DNA of 64,000 nt, from NCBI RefSeq assembly GCF_001724135.1, contig NZ_MEDS01000006.1, positions 62,001 through 126,000 on the forward strand, in the 5' to 3' direction. The notes under the pieces are model-generated. The model was not told the DNA's origin and did no database searches. It saw only the letters and a program-made list of their open reading frames with translations. The position numbers were made by a program, and so were the translations under genes. This stretch comes from Comamonas sp. SCN 65-56 (GTDB taxonomy: Bacteria; Pseudomonadota; Gammaproteobacteria; Burkholderiales; Burkholderiaceae_C). Shown piece after piece: positions 1 to 9,616 of this stretch (its first letter is position 1; each line of letters opens with the position of its first letter).

Positions 1-1761
1 GCACAGCTCGTTGACCTCCAGCCCGCGCAGCAGCGTCATGAGCTGAAACGCCTTGGCCGTGGGAATCAGCTCGCGGCCCTCGCGCAGCATGTATTTTTCA
101 GTGAGCAGGCCTTCGATGATGGCCGCGCGCGTGGCGGGCGTGCCCAGGCCTTTTTCCTGCATTGCCTCGCGCAGCTCGTCGTCATCGATCTGCTTGCCCG
201 CGCTCTCCATCGCGCCCAAGAGCGTCGCTTCAGAGTAGCGCGCCGGGGGCTTGGTTTTCAGGTCCTTGGCCTCGGCCTGGGCCGTGAGCGGTGTTTCGCC
301 CGGCTGCACCGCCACCAGCGGCTGGCCCTTCTCGCCTTGCTTGCCACCCTCGGTCTCGCTGGCCGCTTCCTTGCCGTAGATCGCGAGCCAGCCGGGGCGC
401 ACCAGCACCTTGCCCTCGGTCTTGAAATTGTGCTGCTCCACCTTGGAAATGCGCGTGGTGATCTGGTATTCGGCACTCGGGAAGAACACCGCCATGAAGC
501 GGCGCGCCACCAGGTCGTAGAGCTTTTGCTCGACCTCCGACAGGCCATGGGGTGCCTGCGTGGTCGGGATGATGGCGAAGTGGTCGCTGATCTTGCTGTT
601 GTCAAAAATCCGGCGGCTGGCGCGCACCATGCCACCCTCCAGCGCCTGGTGCGCGAACGGCGCAAGGTGCCCCTGACCGGACGTGGCCAGCATCTCGAAG
701 GTCTGGCGCGCCACTGGCAGATAGTCCTCGGGCAGCGCGCGCGCGTCGGTACGCGGGTAGGTCAGCGCCTTGTGCCTTTCATACAGCGCCTGGGCAATCG
801 AGAGCGTGGTCTTGGCGGAAAAGCCAAACTTGCCGTTGGCTTCGCGCTGCAGGCTGGTCAAGTCAAACAGCAGGGGACTGGCCTGCGTGGTGGGTTTGGA
901 TTCTTCCGTCACCGTGGCCGGTTGACCGCGCACCGCATCGGCAATGGCAAGCGCCGCAGCCTGGTTCCAGACGCGATCTGCGCGCGCCTCGACGTCGTCG
1001 CCCTTCTTGAACGCCGGGTCAAACCACTTGCCCAGGTATTCACCCGCCTGCGCGGCAAACGTGCCGTGCACTTCCCAGTAGTCGCGGCTTTGGAAGGCGC
1101 GGATTTTTTCTTCGCGCTCGACCACCAGCGAGAGCGTTGGCGTCTGCACGCGCCCGACGGTGGTGAGGAAAAAGCCCCCGCCCTGCGAGTTGAACGCGGT
1201 CATCGCACGCGTGCCGTTGATGCCCACCAGCCAGTCGGCCTCGCTTCTGCTGCGGGCAGCGTCGGCCAGGCCCTGCATCTGCTGCTCGCTGCGAAGCTTG
1301 TCAAAGCCGTCGCGGATCGCCTGCGGCGTCATGCTTTGCAGCCACAGGCGGCGCATCGGCTTGCCAAGGCTGCCCTTGGCACCGCCCGCGTACTGCTCGA
1401 TCAGGCGAAAGATCAACTCGCCCTCGCGCCCCGCGTCGCAGGCGTTGATGAGTTCGGCGACGTCCTTGCGTTTGGCCTGCTTGACGACGGCGGCCAGGCG
1501 GCTCTTGGTCTTGTCCACGGGCTTCAAGTCAAAGCGCGGCGGGATCACCGGCAGGTGAGCAAAGCTCCACTTGCCGCGCTTGACGTCGAATTCCTCGGGC
1601 GCCTGGATCTCGACCAGGTGGCCGACGGCGCTGGTGACGACGTAGCGCTCGTTCTCGAAATGGTCTTCAAACTTGTCGAACTTGCCCGAGGTGGCGGTCA
1701 GGGCACGCACGATGTCCTGCGCGACCGAGGGTTTTTCTGCGATGACGAGAGTCTTGCTCAT
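1..1761 (-). CDS. topB: DNA topoisomerase III, partial (3' end outside window)
   Basis: Type IA topoisomerase that relaxes and decatenates DNA through a 5'-phosphotyrosine intermediate. The gene runs leftwards from an ATG at 1761 and is open to the window edge, so the C-terminus is missing. The start reads MSKTLVIAEKPSVAQDI, the Toprim opening of TopB, followed by NACDAGREGELIF (the acidic Toprim motif) and then TTVGRVQTPTLSLVV, the stretch just before the active site in this family. It diverges from the SET-domain gene across about 90 bases. TopA is the nearest alternative, but the direct start at the Toprim domain and the GRVQTPTL form favour TopB. Confidence 0.93.
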   Translation of the reverse strand, partial: MSKTLVIAEKPSVAQDIVRALTATSGKFDKFEDHFENERYVVTSAVGHLVEIQAPEEFDVKRGKWSFAHLPVIPPRFDLKPVDKTKSRLAAVVKQAKRKDVAELINACDAGREGELIFRLIEQYAGGAKGSLGKPMRRLWLQSMTPQAIRDGFDKLRSEQQMQGLADAARSRSEADWLVGINGTRAMTAFNSQGGGFFLTTVGRVQTPTLSLVVEREEKIRAFQSRDYWEVHGTFAAQAGEYLGKWFDPAFKKGDDVEARADRVWNQAAALAIADAVRGQPATVTEESKPTTQASPLLFDLTSLQREANGKFGFSAKTTLSIAQALYERHKALTYPRTDARALPEDYLPVARQTFEMLATSGQGHLAPFAHQALEGGMVRASRRIFDNSKISDHFAIIPTTQAPHGLSEVEQKLYDLVARRFMAVFFPSAEYQITTRISKVEQHNFKTEGKVLVRPGWLAIYGKEAASETEGGKQGEKGQPLVAVQPGETPLTAQAEAKDLKTKPPARYSEATLLGAMESAGKQIDDDELREAMQEKGLGTPATRAAIIEGLLTEKYMLREGRELIPTAKAFQLMTLLRGLEVNELC

Positions 1762-1849
1762 GGATGGGTCTGTAAGCACTTCTACAATGGGCGGCCCCAC
1801 GCGCACGCGCGCGCAGGTGTATGCATACAAGGTAGCAGAGATTTTCACG

Positions 1850-2380
1850 ATGGCCGCTTCCCCCGCTCCCCAGGCTCCGCGCGGACGCCGCATCCAGGTG
1901 CGCCGCTCGGGCGTGCACGGCAAGGGCGTGTTCGCGCTGCAAGCCATCGCCGAGGGCGAAGTGATCATCGAATACGTGGGCGAAGTCATCTCCTGGGACG
2001 AGGCGCAGCGGCGCCACCCGCACGATCCGGCGCAGCCCAACCACACCTTCTACTTTCACGTCGATGAAGACCATGTGATCGACGCCAACGTGGGCGGCAA
2101 CGCGGCGCGCTGGATCAACCACTCGTGCGCGCCCAACTGCTGGGCCGACGAGCAGGACGGCCGCATCTTCATCACCGCGCTGCGCGATATTGCCGCAGGC
2201 GAAGAGCTCAATTACGACTACGGCCTCATCATCGACGAGCGCTATACGAAGAAGCTCAAGATGGAGTACGCCTGCCGCTGCGGCGCGGCGAGCTGCCGCG
2301 GCACCATGCTCGCGCCCAAGCGTGGCTGGCGGCCCGTCGAACCCACGCGCGACAGCGCACGCCAGGGCCGCCGCGCATGA
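1850..2380 (+). CDS. SET-domain protein-lysine N-methyltransferase
   Basis: A 176-residue protein that is almost entirely a SET domain with a post-SET motif, so it is predicted to transfer methyl groups from SAM to lysines of some protein. Visible motifs are GKGVFA near residue 24, the core NHSCAPNC at 90-97, GEELNYDY at 117-124 and the zinc-binding post-SET cluster CRCGAASC at 142-149. The ATG at 1850 is chosen because the SET homology starts immediately after it; an open frame further upstream overlaps topB and looks spurious. Its stop overlaps the birA start by 4 bases, so the two are probably co-transcribed. The substrate cannot be read from the sequence. Confidence 0.88.
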   Translation: MAASPAPQAPRGRRIQVRRSGVHGKGVFALQAIAEGEVIIEYVGEVISWDEAQRRHPHDPAQPNHTFYFHVDEDHVIDANVGGNAARWINHSCAPNCWADEQDGRIFITALRDIAAGEELNYDYGLIIDERYTKKLKMEYACRCGAASCRGTMLAPKRGWRPVEPTRDSARQGRRA

Positions 2381-3183
2381 GCCTGGGCGACTGGCCACTC
2401 GCTGCGCTGCGCGCACAGCTCACGCCGCTGCTGCCCGGGCTGGTGATCGAGGTACTGCCCACCATCGATTCCAGCAACACCGAGCTGATGCGCCGCGCGC
2501 GCAAGGGCGCCCTGCCGCCCACGCTGCTGATTGCCGAGGAGCAAACCGCCGGACGCGGGCGCCAGGGGCGCAGCTGGTACAGCGGCGCGGGTGATGTGCT
2601 GGCCGTATCGCTTGGACTGCCCTACACGCCGCGTGACTGGTCCGGCCTGTCGCTGGCCGTGGGCCTGTCGGTGGCGGAAAGCCTGCAGCCGCAGCTGCCC
2701 GCACGCGCCAGCCAGCAGCCGCGCATCGAGCTCAAATGGCCCAACGATCTGTGGCTGGCGGACGGGCGCAAGCTCGCCGGCATCCTGATCGAGACGACGG
2801 AAATCGCCGACGGCAGCGGTCAGCGCTGCGCGATTGTCGGCATCGGGCTCAACCTGCAGCTGCCCCCGGAATCAGGCCTGCGCACGCCCGCTGCCTGCCT
2901 GCAGGACGTGGACGACACGCTCGACGGCCCGGCCGCACTGCTGCGCTACGCCGCGCCGCTGGCGCGCACGCTGCTGGGCTTTGCCGCCTACGGCTTTGCC
3001 CCGCTGCAGCCGCGCTTTGAGCAGCGCGACCACCTCAAGGGCAAGCTGGTGGTGCTCAGCGATGGCACGCACGGCCGCGCACTCGGCGTCGACGACGATG
3101 GCGCGCTGCGCGTGCAGACCGCGGCCGGCATGCAGCGCATTACCAGCGCGGAAGTCAGCGTCCGCCCTGCGCCGGGCCATTGA
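2377..3183 (+). CDS. birA: biotin--[acetyl-CoA-carboxylase] ligase
   Basis: Biotin protein ligase that makes biotinyl-5'-AMP and attaches biotin to the BCCP subunit of acetyl-CoA carboxylase. The 268-residue protein has the ligase signature GRGRQGR at 59-65, KWPND at 120-124 and KLAGIL at 132-137, then a small C-terminal domain. It lacks the N-terminal winged helix of E. coli BirA, so it should be an enzyme only and not a repressor. The ATG at 2377 overlaps the stop of the SET gene (ATGA). The next gene starts within about 6 bases of its stop, which suggests one transcript. Confidence 0.95.
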   Translation: MSLGDWPLAALRAQLTPLLPGLVIEVLPTIDSSNTELMRRARKGALPPTLLIAEEQTAGRGRQGRSWYSGAGDVLAVSLGLPYTPRDWSGLSLAVGLSVAESLQPQLPARASQQPRIELKWPNDLWLADGRKLAGILIETTEIADGSGQRCAIVGIGLNLQLPPESGLRTPAACLQDVDDTLDGPAALLRYAAPLARTLLGFAAYGFAPLQPRFEQRDHLKGKLVVLSDGTHGRALGVDDDGALRVQTAAGMQRITSAEVSVRPAPGH

Positions 3184-3188
3184 CCGCC

Positions 3189-3902
3189 ATGCTGCGCTTT
3201 GCCATAGCCCTGCTGCTGCTCGCCAACGCGGGCTACTACGGCTGGAGCGCCGGGCTGCTGGCGCCCTGGGGCTGGGCACCGCAGCAGGAGGGCGAGCCTC
3301 AGCGCCTGCAGCAGCAGATCGCGCCGCAGTCCCTGCAACTGCTGGGCCCCGGCACACCGAGCCCCGCTCCGGCGCCAGCACCTGCAACTCCCGCCGTCAG
3401 CCCGGCAGCTCCCGCACCGACGACCGACAGCGCCGCCGCCGAGCCGACATCCGAGACACCCCAATGCCTGCAGGCGGGGCCGCTGGAGGCTGCGCGCGTG
3501 GCAGATATCAGGGCATCGCTTTCGACGCTGCCCGAAGGCAGTTGGCTGCTGGAGGCCAATGAAATCCCCGGGCGCTGGATGGTCTACATGGGCCGATTTG
3601 CCGATGAGGACGCACTGGCAAAGAAGCGCACCGAGCTGCGTGCGCTGAAAGTCGCGTTCGATCGCCCCGGTGCGGCGCTGGAGCCCGGCCTGTCGCTCGG
3701 GCGCTTTGCAACGCAGGAGGCAGCGCAGCGCGGACAGGCCGATCTGGCCAGCCACGGCATCCGCACCGCGCGCGTGGTACAGGAGCGCGCGCCGCAAACC
3801 AGGTACCTGCTGCGCCTGCCCGCAAGCACGGCGGCGCTGCGCGCGCAGCTGGACGCCTTGCACATCACCTGGGGCGACACGCCGCTGCAGCCCTGCGCGT
3901 AG
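3189..3902 (+). CDS. SPOR-domain-like membrane-anchored protein
   Basis: A 237-residue protein with one N-terminal membrane segment (about residues 3-22), a Pro/Ala-rich linker around 55-85, and a C-terminal region containing LSLGRFATQEAAQRG, which resembles a SPOR repeat of the type that binds denuded peptidoglycan at division sites. ATG 3189 is preferred; a TTG at 3180 overlapping the birA stop is possible. Position directly behind birA suggests co-transcription without implying a shared function. The SPOR assignment rests on pattern similarity and is moderate; otherwise this is an uncharacterised inner-membrane protein with a periplasmic tail. Confidence 0.7.
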   Translation: MLRFAIALLLLANAGYYGWSAGLLAPWGWAPQQEGEPQRLQQQIAPQSLQLLGPGTPSPAPAPAPATPAVSPAAPAPTTDSAAAEPTSETPQCLQAGPLEAARVADIRASLSTLPEGSWLLEANEIPGRWMVYMGRFADEDALAKKRTELRALKVAFDRPGAALEPGLSLGRFATQEAAQRGQADLASHGIRTARVVQERAPQTRYLLRLPASTAALRAQLDALHITWGDTPLQPCA

Positions 3903-3914
3903 TGCGCCGTCCGG

Positions 3915-5369
3915 TCATGGCGGCGGACTGGCGGCAACGCTCGCAAGCCCCGACGTGAAGCGCACGGTAAAGCGCACGCCCGGCTCCGCCTGGCCCGGGG
4001 CCAGTGCGGCGATCTGCACCTGTGCCCCATGCTGGCGGGCGATTTCGCGCACGATGGACAGACCCAGCCCCGAGCCATCCACCTGGGTGCCGAGCGCACG
4101 GTAGAAGGGCTCGAACACGCGCTCGCGTTCCACCGGCGCAATGCCCGGGCCGGAGTTGTCCACCTGCAGCATCAGCACCTGGCCAAAGGGGTCGGTGATC
4201 ACGCGCGCGGTGACCACCCCCGGCGCCTGCGCCGAAGACGGCGTGTAGTGCAAGGCGTTGTCCAGCAGGTTGCGCACCAGCTCGGAGAGCAGGGTGGCAT
4301 TGCCGCGCAGTACGGCGCCGAGGCTGCCTGCCGGCGCACCGTCGTAGCCCAGGTCGATATGCCGCTGCAAGGCCTGCGGCACGCTGGCATGCACCGCGTC
4401 GGTGACGATTTGCGCCAGGTCCACGCTCTGGCGCTGCATCAGCGCCATGCCGCCCTCGGCACGCGCCAGCGCCAACAGCTGGTTGACGGTATGGGTGGCG
4501 CGCACCGAGGCGCGGCCGATCTGCTGCAGCGACTGCTTGAGCTCATCGGCGCTGCCGCCCTGACGCTGCGCGAGGTCGGCCTGCATGCGCAGACCGGCCA
4601 GCGGCGTCTTCAGCTGGTGCGCCGCATCCGCCAGAAAGCGCTTTTGCGTCGCCACGGATTCATGCAGGCGGTCGAGCAGGTGGTTGACCGAATCAACGAG
4701 CGGCGCCACCTCGATCGGCACCGCCTTGTCGTCCAGCGGCGAAAGATCGCCGGGCTTGCGCCGGCGGATGCGCTCTTCAAGTTGGTGCAGCGGCTTGATG
4801 CCACGGGTGAGCGCCAGCCAGACCAGCAGCAGCGCCAGCGGCAGCACGAAGAGCTGGGGCAGCAGCACGCCCTTGATGATGTCGGTGGCCAGCAGGCTGC
4901 GCTTGTTGCGCGTCTCGGCCACCTGCACCAGCGCCGGCGCGTTGCCGATCTGCGGCAGATGCATCCAGATATAGGCGGCGCGCAGCTTGGCGCCGTGCAA
5001 TTCGGCATTCGTCAGCCGCACCTGATCGCTGGCGGGAACATCGTCCGGCGGCGGCAGGGGCAGATCGGCCTCACCCGCCAGCAACGCGCCGCTGGGCGCG
5101 AGCACCTGAAAATACACCACGTCCGACTCATCGGCGCGCAGCACACCGCTGGCGGACTGCGCCTGGTCAAAACGCACCAGCCCGTCCTGCACCGTCAGCA
5201 GTTCGGCCAGCGCGTAGGCGTTGTATTCCAGCGTGCGATCAAACGGCTTGTCCGCCAGATCCTGCGCCACGAACCAGGTCAGCGCCAGGCTGATGGGCCA
5301 CAGCAACAGCAGCGGCGTGAGCATCCAATCGAGGATCTCGCCAAACAGGGAGCGCTGCTCGTGCCGCAT
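3915..5369 (-). CDS. sensor histidine kinase, TctE/QseC type
   Basis: Membrane histidine kinase of 484 residues. Two membrane segments (about 15-35 and 168-188) flank a periplasmic domain like the N-terminal domain of TctE kinases. A HAMP-like linker follows, then the phospho-acceptor site FLADAAHQLKTP with His251, the N box LLDNALHYTP near 368-377, and ATP-lid glycines DNSGPGI at 404-410 and GSGLGLS at 432-438. All catalytic boxes look intact. The gene lies 63 bases downstream of its response regulator on the same strand. TctE relatives often sense tricarboxylates, but no tricarboxylate transporter gene lies nearby, so the ligand is unknown. Confidence 0.92.
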   Translation of the reverse strand: MRHEQRSLFGEILDWMLTPLLLLWPISLALTWFVAQDLADKPFDRTLEYNAYALAELLTVQDGLVRFDQAQSASGVLRADESDVVYFQVLAPSGALLAGEADLPLPPPDDVPASDQVRLTNAELHGAKLRAAYIWMHLPQIGNAPALVQVAETRNKRSLLATDIIKGVLLPQLFVLPLALLLVWLALTRGIKPLHQLEERIRRRKPGDLSPLDDKAVPIEVAPLVDSVNHLLDRLHESVATQKRFLADAAHQLKTPLAGLRMQADLAQRQGGSADELKQSLQQIGRASVRATHTVNQLLALARAEGGMALMQRQSVDLAQIVTDAVHASVPQALQRHIDLGYDGAPAGSLGAVLRGNATLLSELVRNLLDNALHYTPSSAQAPGVVTARVITDPFGQVLMLQVDNSGPGIAPVERERVFEPFYRALGTQVDGSGLGLSIVREIARQHGAQVQIAALAPGQAEPGVRFTVRFTSGLASVAASPPP

Positions 5370-5432
5370 TTTTGGTCTAATTGGCCGTCAGCGCCCGCCA
5401 CGCAAGCGATGAATGCTTTCGTTTCAATAGCG

Positions 5433-6107
5433 TCACTGGGCGATTTTCTGCAGGCAATAGCCCAGGCCACGCACCGTGGCGATGCGGATCGGGCCCTGCT
5501 CTATCTTCTTGCGCAGCCGGTGCACATAGACCTCGATCGCGTTGTTGCTGACCTCCTCGCCCCAGCCGCACAAATGCTCCACCAGCTGGTCTTTCGACAC
5601 CATGCGCCCGGCGCGCTGCAGCAGCACCTCCAGCAATCCAAGCTCGCGCCCCGACAGTTCCACGGCCATGCCGTCGATGCTGGCGGTGCGCCCCACCGGG
5701 TCGTAGGTGAGCGGCCCGTGGCGCAGCAGATTGGTGGTGGTGCCCAGGCCCCGGCGCGTGAGCGCACGCACGCGCGCTTCCAGCTCCTGCAGCGAAAACG
5801 GCTTGGCCATGTAGTCATCGGCGCCCAGGTCCAGCCCGCGCACGCGCTCCTCGACGCTGTCGGCAGCGGTGAGCACCAGCACCGGCAGGGCGCTGCCGCG
5901 TGCGCGCAGACGCTTCAAGACCTCCAGCCCATGCATGCGCGGCAGACCCAGGTCCAGGATCAAAAGATCAAACTCATGGTTGGTGAGCAGCGCCGCATCG
6001 GCCTCGCTGCCGTTGTCCACATGGTCGGCCACCGCGCCCGAGCCGCGCAGCGAGCGCAGGATGGCGTCCGCGAGAACCTGGTCGTCTTCGGCGATGAGGA
6101 TGCGCAT
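5433..6107 (-). CDS. response regulator, OmpR/TctD family
   Basis: DNA-binding response regulator of 224 residues, partner of the kinase just downstream. The receiver domain starts at the first residue (MRILIAEDD), with phospho-acceptor Asp52 in LLILDLGLP, Thr80 in VLVLTAAD and Lys102 in AKPFS. The C-terminal winged helix ends with EVYVHRLRKKI and VRGLGY, typical of the OmpR family. The ATG at 6107 is fixed by the start of the receiver domain; the frame stays open further upstream but that part crosses the palindromic element. Expected to control its own operon or a transport operon elsewhere. Confidence 0.93.
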   Translation of the reverse strand: MRILIAEDDQVLADAILRSLRGSGAVADHVDNGSEADAALLTNHEFDLLILDLGLPRMHGLEVLKRLRARGSALPVLVLTAADSVEERVRGLDLGADDYMAKPFSLQELEARVRALTRRGLGTTTNLLRHGPLTYDPVGRTASIDGMAVELSGRELGLLEVLLQRAGRMVSKDQLVEHLCGWGEEVSNNAIEVYVHRLRKKIEQGPIRIATVRGLGYCLQKIAQ

Positions 6108-6186
6108 GCCACGGGTCTCCTGAGGTTGAACGGTGGGTACGCACTGTCTCGCGCGCTCTGCAAAGCCCGGCCGCTGCTGAAATTTT

Positions 6187-6352
6187 AGGCGACGCTGAAC
6201 AAGTCCCTGCGATGGCGTGCGCCCAAGCTGGGGGTGGGCTGCGAGGCGCAAACCGCAGCGATAGCTGGAGCTATCGCGAGGATTTGCAACGCTGCAGACC
6301 GCCGCAGGGTGGGATGCACGACGCGTGAGGGGCTTGTTCAGCGTTGCCTTAG
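6187..6352. mobile_element. MITE-like palindromic element A (~165 bases)
   Basis: An imperfect dyad spanning the gap between tctD-like and marR-like genes. The ends are 22-base inverted repeats, 6187-6208 and about 6329-6350, with core ACGCTGAACAAG and two mismatches. The centre, 6259-6278, is a perfect palindrome (GCGATAGCT-GG-AGCTATCGC), and the arms between also pair in part. It has no open frame of its own worth calling. The right end covers the stop codon of the MarR gene. It looks like a non-autonomous transposable element or a large REP-type hairpin. No second copy was noticed in this window. Confidence 0.6.
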
Positions 6353-6837
6353 CCGATGGCTCCCGCACCGTAGACCTCCAGCCCCAGCATCACGACGGTG
6401 GCAATCTCTTGGCCGACTTCGGCGCGAAACTCCGCCTCGGCCTGCGCCACGCTGGTGCGAAAGGCCTCCAGCCAGGCCAAGCCCGTTGCGGTGAAGCGCA
6501 CGGTGCGCGCGCGCGCGTCGTGCGGATCGGCCTCGCGCGTGACCAGGCCCCAGGCTTCGCACTGCGCCACCAGGTCGGCCATGGCCTGCTTGCTCATGCC
6601 CGCACGCTCGGCCAGGTCGGTGAGCCGATCGCCCGCGAGCGACAGATGGCGGGTGATGTGCACATGCGCCGCGCCCACCTTGTCGCGTGCCGCAAGGTGA
6701 GAGAGCGCCAGCGGCACGCCCACGTCGCGCGCCATCAGCTGCAGCACGCGCGCGTCAAAGCGCCGCATCGCATGGCCGAGCAGCCGGCCCAGATGCGTCT
6801 GGCGCCAGCGGTCATCCTGATGCTCCGAAATGATCAT
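6349..6837 (-). CDS. MarR-family transcriptional regulator
   Basis: A 162-residue winged-helix regulator. The recognition region reads [38 protein letters not shown], with the DxR wing of the MarR family. ATG 6837 is preferred; another start at 6873 would add 12 residues and run further into the recA upstream region. It diverges from recA, 107 bases apart, but that gives no evidence that it controls recA. Its stop codon lies at the inner edge of palindromic element A, so the last bases of the gene are shared with the element's terminal repeat. Ligand and target are unknown. Confidence 0.85.
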   Translation of the reverse strand: MIISEHQDDRWRQTHLGRLLGHAMRRFDARVLQLMARDVGVPLALSHLAARDKVGAAHVHITRHLSLAGDRLTDLAERAGMSKQAMADLVAQCEAWGLVTREADPHDARARTVRFTATGLAWLEAFRTSVAQAEAEFRAEVGQEIATVVMLGLEVYGAGAIG

Positions 6838-6901
6838 CCCCGCATTGTCAGGCAAACTGACCAATAAATACATGAATTTTGCAGAACAAGGCCTTAAACT
6901 A

Positions 6902-6917
6902 CTGTCAACGCATCCAG
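6902..6917 (+). promoter_or_regulatory. candidate LexA (SOS) box upstream of recA
   Basis: The bases CTGTCAACGCATCCAG match the proteobacterial SOS operator CTGT-N8-ACAG with one mismatch. They lie 27 bases before the recA start, where a LexA operator is expected. The site was seen directly; LexA binding is inferred from recA being the classic LexA target. Confidence 0.5.
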
Positions 6918-6943
6918 TATTTCACCCTTTCAAGGAGCCTCTC

Positions 6944-8029
<1,086 letters not shown>

Positions 8030-8061
8030 GCGCCGGACGGCGGCAATCGGTGAGAGGCGAT

Positions 8062-8083
8062 CGACAAAAGCACTGTCGCTTTT
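8062..8083 (+). terminator. possible weak terminator/attenuator between recA and recX
   Basis: A 5-base-pair stem CGACA/TGTCG with a 7-base loop is followed by CTTTT, 33 bases after recA. In other bacteria a leaky terminator here keeps RecX below RecA. The stem is short, so this is a low-confidence call. Confidence 0.3.
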
Positions 8084-8133
8084 AACCAAAATGACTCGTT
8101 CCGCCCGTCCATGAAGCGCAGGCAGCTCTTGTT

Positions 8134-8607
8134 TTGATACCACGCACCGCCCCAAGCCTCAAGGCCCGCGCCCTCGGGTTGCTGGCCCGTCGCGAGCACT
8201 CGCGCCACGAACTTGCCGCCAAGCTCACGCGCCACCTGCAGGAGGGCGACGACCTGCGGGCGCTGCTCGACGCGCTGCAGGCGAGCGGCCTGTTGAGCGA
8301 CGAACGCGCCGCCGCCTCGGTGGTGCATCGCCGGGCGCCTCTGCTGGGCACGCAGCGCGTGGCGCAGGAGCTGCGCCGCAAGGGCCTTTCCGAAGCACTG
8401 GTGCGCGCCAGCACCACCGCGCTGGCGGATACGGAGCTTCAGCGCGCCCGGGCCGTATGGCACAAACGCTTTGGCGGCGAGGTCGCCACCAGCCCGCAAG
8501 AGCGCGCGCGCCAGATGCGGTTTCTCGCCGCGCGTGGATTTTCCGGGGAAGTGGTGCGCCGGGTGGTGCGGGGGCGCGGCGGCGCCGACGACGATCAGGA
8601 ACTCTGA
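8134..8607 (+). CDS. recX: recombination regulator RecX
   Basis: RecX binds RecA filaments and caps their extension. The 157-residue protein shows the three-helix repeats of the family: [21 protein letters not shown], the [21 protein letters not shown] segment, and [21 protein letters not shown]. Only a TTG at 8134 can serve as start, because an in-frame stop lies at 8092 and no ATG or GTG occurs before the homology begins. It lies 104 bases behind recA on the same strand. Its 3' end overlaps the damaged aroK gene on the opposite strand by 13 bases. Confidence 0.9.
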   Translation: MIPRTAPSLKARALGLLARREHSRHELAAKLTRHLQEGDDLRALLDALQASGLLSDERAAASVVHRRAPLLGTQRVAQELRRKGLSEALVRASTTALADTELQRARAVWHKRFGGEVATSPQERARQMRFLAARGFSGEVVRRVVRGRGGADDDQEL

Positions 8608-9100
8608 TCGCCAGGCATAGCCTGCGATGGCCGTGCCATCTCCAGCTGCATCTGCACCATGTTGACCAGCGCACTCACCGTGGGCCTGCGCGTCTCGATC
8701 ACATAGCTCGCGCATTCGCGGTACAGCGGATCGCGCGTGGCGTAGATCTCGCGCAGACGCTCCTGTGGGTCGCGTGTGCCGTCGCATGCAGGTAGAACAC
8801 CGGGGCGCAATGGGCGCGCAGCAGCGTACGGTTGGCCTCGGCCAGCACCACGCCACCGCCGGTGGAGAGCACCATCGCGCCGCCTTCGTGCGCCAGCTCG
8901 GTCAGCAACTGTGTCTCGCGCTCGCGAAACGCCGCCTCTCCATGGGCATCAAAGAAGGCGCGCACGGTGCAGCCGAACAGCTGCTCCAGGCGCTGATCCA
9001 TGTCGACGAACGCCCAGTCAAGCCGCCTGGCCAGGTGACGGCCGACGGTTGATTTGCCCGAACCGGGCATGCCCACCAAGGTGCAACGCAGCGGCGCCAA
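8595..9100 (-). pseudogene. aroK: shikimate kinase, internal deletion with frameshift
   Basis: Shikimate kinase phosphorylates shikimate in aromatic amino acid synthesis. The first frame (from TTG 9100) carries the P-loop GMPGSGKSTVG at residues 10-20, the substrate motif VDMD and STGGGVV, up to VFYLHAT. From about 8772 the homology continues in another frame ([20 protein letters not shown] to the stop at 8595). Roughly 20 residues that normally lie between these two parts, including the flexible LID loop with its ATP-binding Arg, are missing. A single deletion that is not a multiple of three would explain both features. Read literally, the enzyme should be inactive. A sequencing or assembly error at this point is a real alternative. 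No aroB neighbour is visible. Confidence 0.8.
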
Positions 9101-9163
9101 AAATCTTCTCCCGAAAACTCGCCAGTGTACGAGCGACTAGACCGGATTTTTTATACTCGCCGG

Positions 9164-9616
9164 ATGTCCACACCACACCAGGCCAGCGGCCTCCAGGGGC
9201 CTTGGCGCCGGGTGATCTACGTCACCATCTATGAAATCATCGCCATCGTCGCATCGGGCCTGATGTTCGTGCTCATCGGCCAGCAGCCGCAGGAATCCGG
9301 TGTCATGGCAGTGGCGGCATCGGCGGTCGCCGTGGGCTGGAACGTCACCTTCAACAGCGCCTTCGAGTGGTGGGAAGCGCGCCAGACGGTCAAGGGCCGC
9401 TCCATCGCGCGGCGCGCGGCGCACGCCATCGGTTTTGAAGGGGGCCTGGCCTTGATCCTGGTGCCGCTGATGGCCTGGTGGTTTGGCGTGAGTCTGTGGG
9501 AGGCACTGGTGATGGAGGCGGCACTGATGGTGTTCTTCCTCGTCTACACCTATGTCTTCAACTGGGTGTTCGACCACTTTTTCGGGCTACCGGCTTCGGC
9601 GCAGGTGGGCGCTTGA
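9164..9616 (+). CDS. PACE-family multidrug/biocide efflux transporter
   Basis: Small inner-membrane protein of 150 residues with four predicted membrane helices arranged as two similar halves, as in AceI-type transporters that export biocides such as chlorhexidine. Family features are RRVIYVTIYEIIAI near the start, WNVTFNSAFEWWE at the end of the first half, and YTYVFNWVFDHFFGLP at the end of the second. ATG 9164 is chosen because it leads straight into the first helix. The gene ends 59 bases inside the convergent TetR gene. PACE genes often have a divergent LysR regulator; none is present here. Confidence 0.9.
   Translation: MSTPHQASGLQGPWRRVIYVTIYEIIAIVASGLMFVLIGQQPQESGVMAVAASAVAVGWNVTFNSAFEWWEARQTVKGRSIARRAAHAIGFEGGLALILVPLMAWWFGVSLWEALVMEAALMVFFLVYTYVFNWVFDHFFGLPASAQVGA

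Noticed and set aside
5390-5440. A possible eleventh palindromic-repeat copy between the response regulator and the kinase genes
   Set aside because: Only loose similarity (GCTATTG...GCTTGCG) and no clear stem, so not counted.
4029-6188. A 719-codon plus-strand open frame opposite the two-component genes
   Set aside because: Composition is Gln/His/Arg-rich shadow sequence; the kinase and regulator on the minus strand have every expected motif.
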